Assembly (NCBI RefSeq): GCF_004138495.1
Contig: NZ_ML142865.1
Span: 78,380 to 84,075, forward strand
Origin: Phytoactinopolyspora endophytica
GTDB lineage: Bacteria; Actinomycetota; Actinomycetes; Jiangellales; Jiangellaceae
Direction of reading: 5' to 3'
Length of the DNA: 5,696 nucleotides
The first letter of the stretch is position 1. Each line of letters starts with the position of its first letter. A model generated the notes under the pieces. That model was not told the DNA's origin. It saw only the letters and a program-made list of their open reading frames with translations, and searched no databases. This document shows positions 5,679 to 5,696 of the stretch, one piece after another. The position numbers and the translations under genes were made by a program.

Positions 5679-5696
5679 CGGCGGGCCGGTGGTACG

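Noticed and set aside
5567..5696. Search for -35/-10 or ECF-type promoter boxes for the operon
   Set aside because: No TANNNT hexamer with suitable spacing was found, and a loose GGAGT...CGTC pair does not fit known ECF spacing, so no promoter is called.

Overview
The window looks like chromosomal DNA of a high-GC actinobacterium. The reading frames favour G or C in the third codon position, GTG starts occur, there is a four-base GTGA stop/start overlap, one gene appears to have a leaderless promoter, and the protein families (sortase-type tail, MMPL transporter, HisKA_3 kinase with NarL-type regulator) are typical of that phylum. The genus cannot be fixed from this sequence. No tRNA, rRNA, CRISPR array, transposase or integrase was seen.

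Left part (1-1590): accessory-type small genes. Positions 3-95 are the last codons of a gene that starts outside the window. Its product ends in Thr-Gly, a hydrophobic stretch and an Arg-rich tail, as in a sortase (LPxTG) anchor. Positions 96-338 are noncoding and hold two inverted repeats, a 9-bp hairpin (111-144) and a longer two-part hairpin (161-206). Then come a small single-span membrane protein (339-719, +), a Trp/His-rich lysine-free protein of unknown function (1111-737, -) and a very acidic protein of unknown function (1252-1590, +). The last two are divergent. Their 140-bp intergenic region carries a -10 box placed for leaderless transcription and a GAAC-N4-GTTC palindrome resembling a LexA/SOS box.

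Right part (1584-5566, all -): a compact three-gene operon, transcribed from the right. It encodes an MMPL-family RND exporter (699 aa), then after 21 bp a membrane-bound HisKA_3 sensor kinase (397 aa), then with a 4-bp overlap a NarL/LuxR-type response regulator (223 aa). The arrangement suggests that the kinase/regulator pair controls export by the adjacent transporter, with autoregulation of the operon likely. The substrate and signal cannot be read from the sequence. The regulator gene converges on, and overlaps by 7 bp, the acidic-protein gene.

Most notable unexplained structures: a perfect 11-bp inverted repeat with a 4-nt loop just inside the kinase gene (3399-3424), the SOS-like leaderless promoter (1119-1136), the long hairpin at 161-206, and a small operator-like palindrome upstream of the transporter (5665-5678). 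I found no convincing evidence for a wholly new multi-gene system. The best candidates for something undescribed are the divergent pair of unknown proteins and the hairpin at the kinase start.
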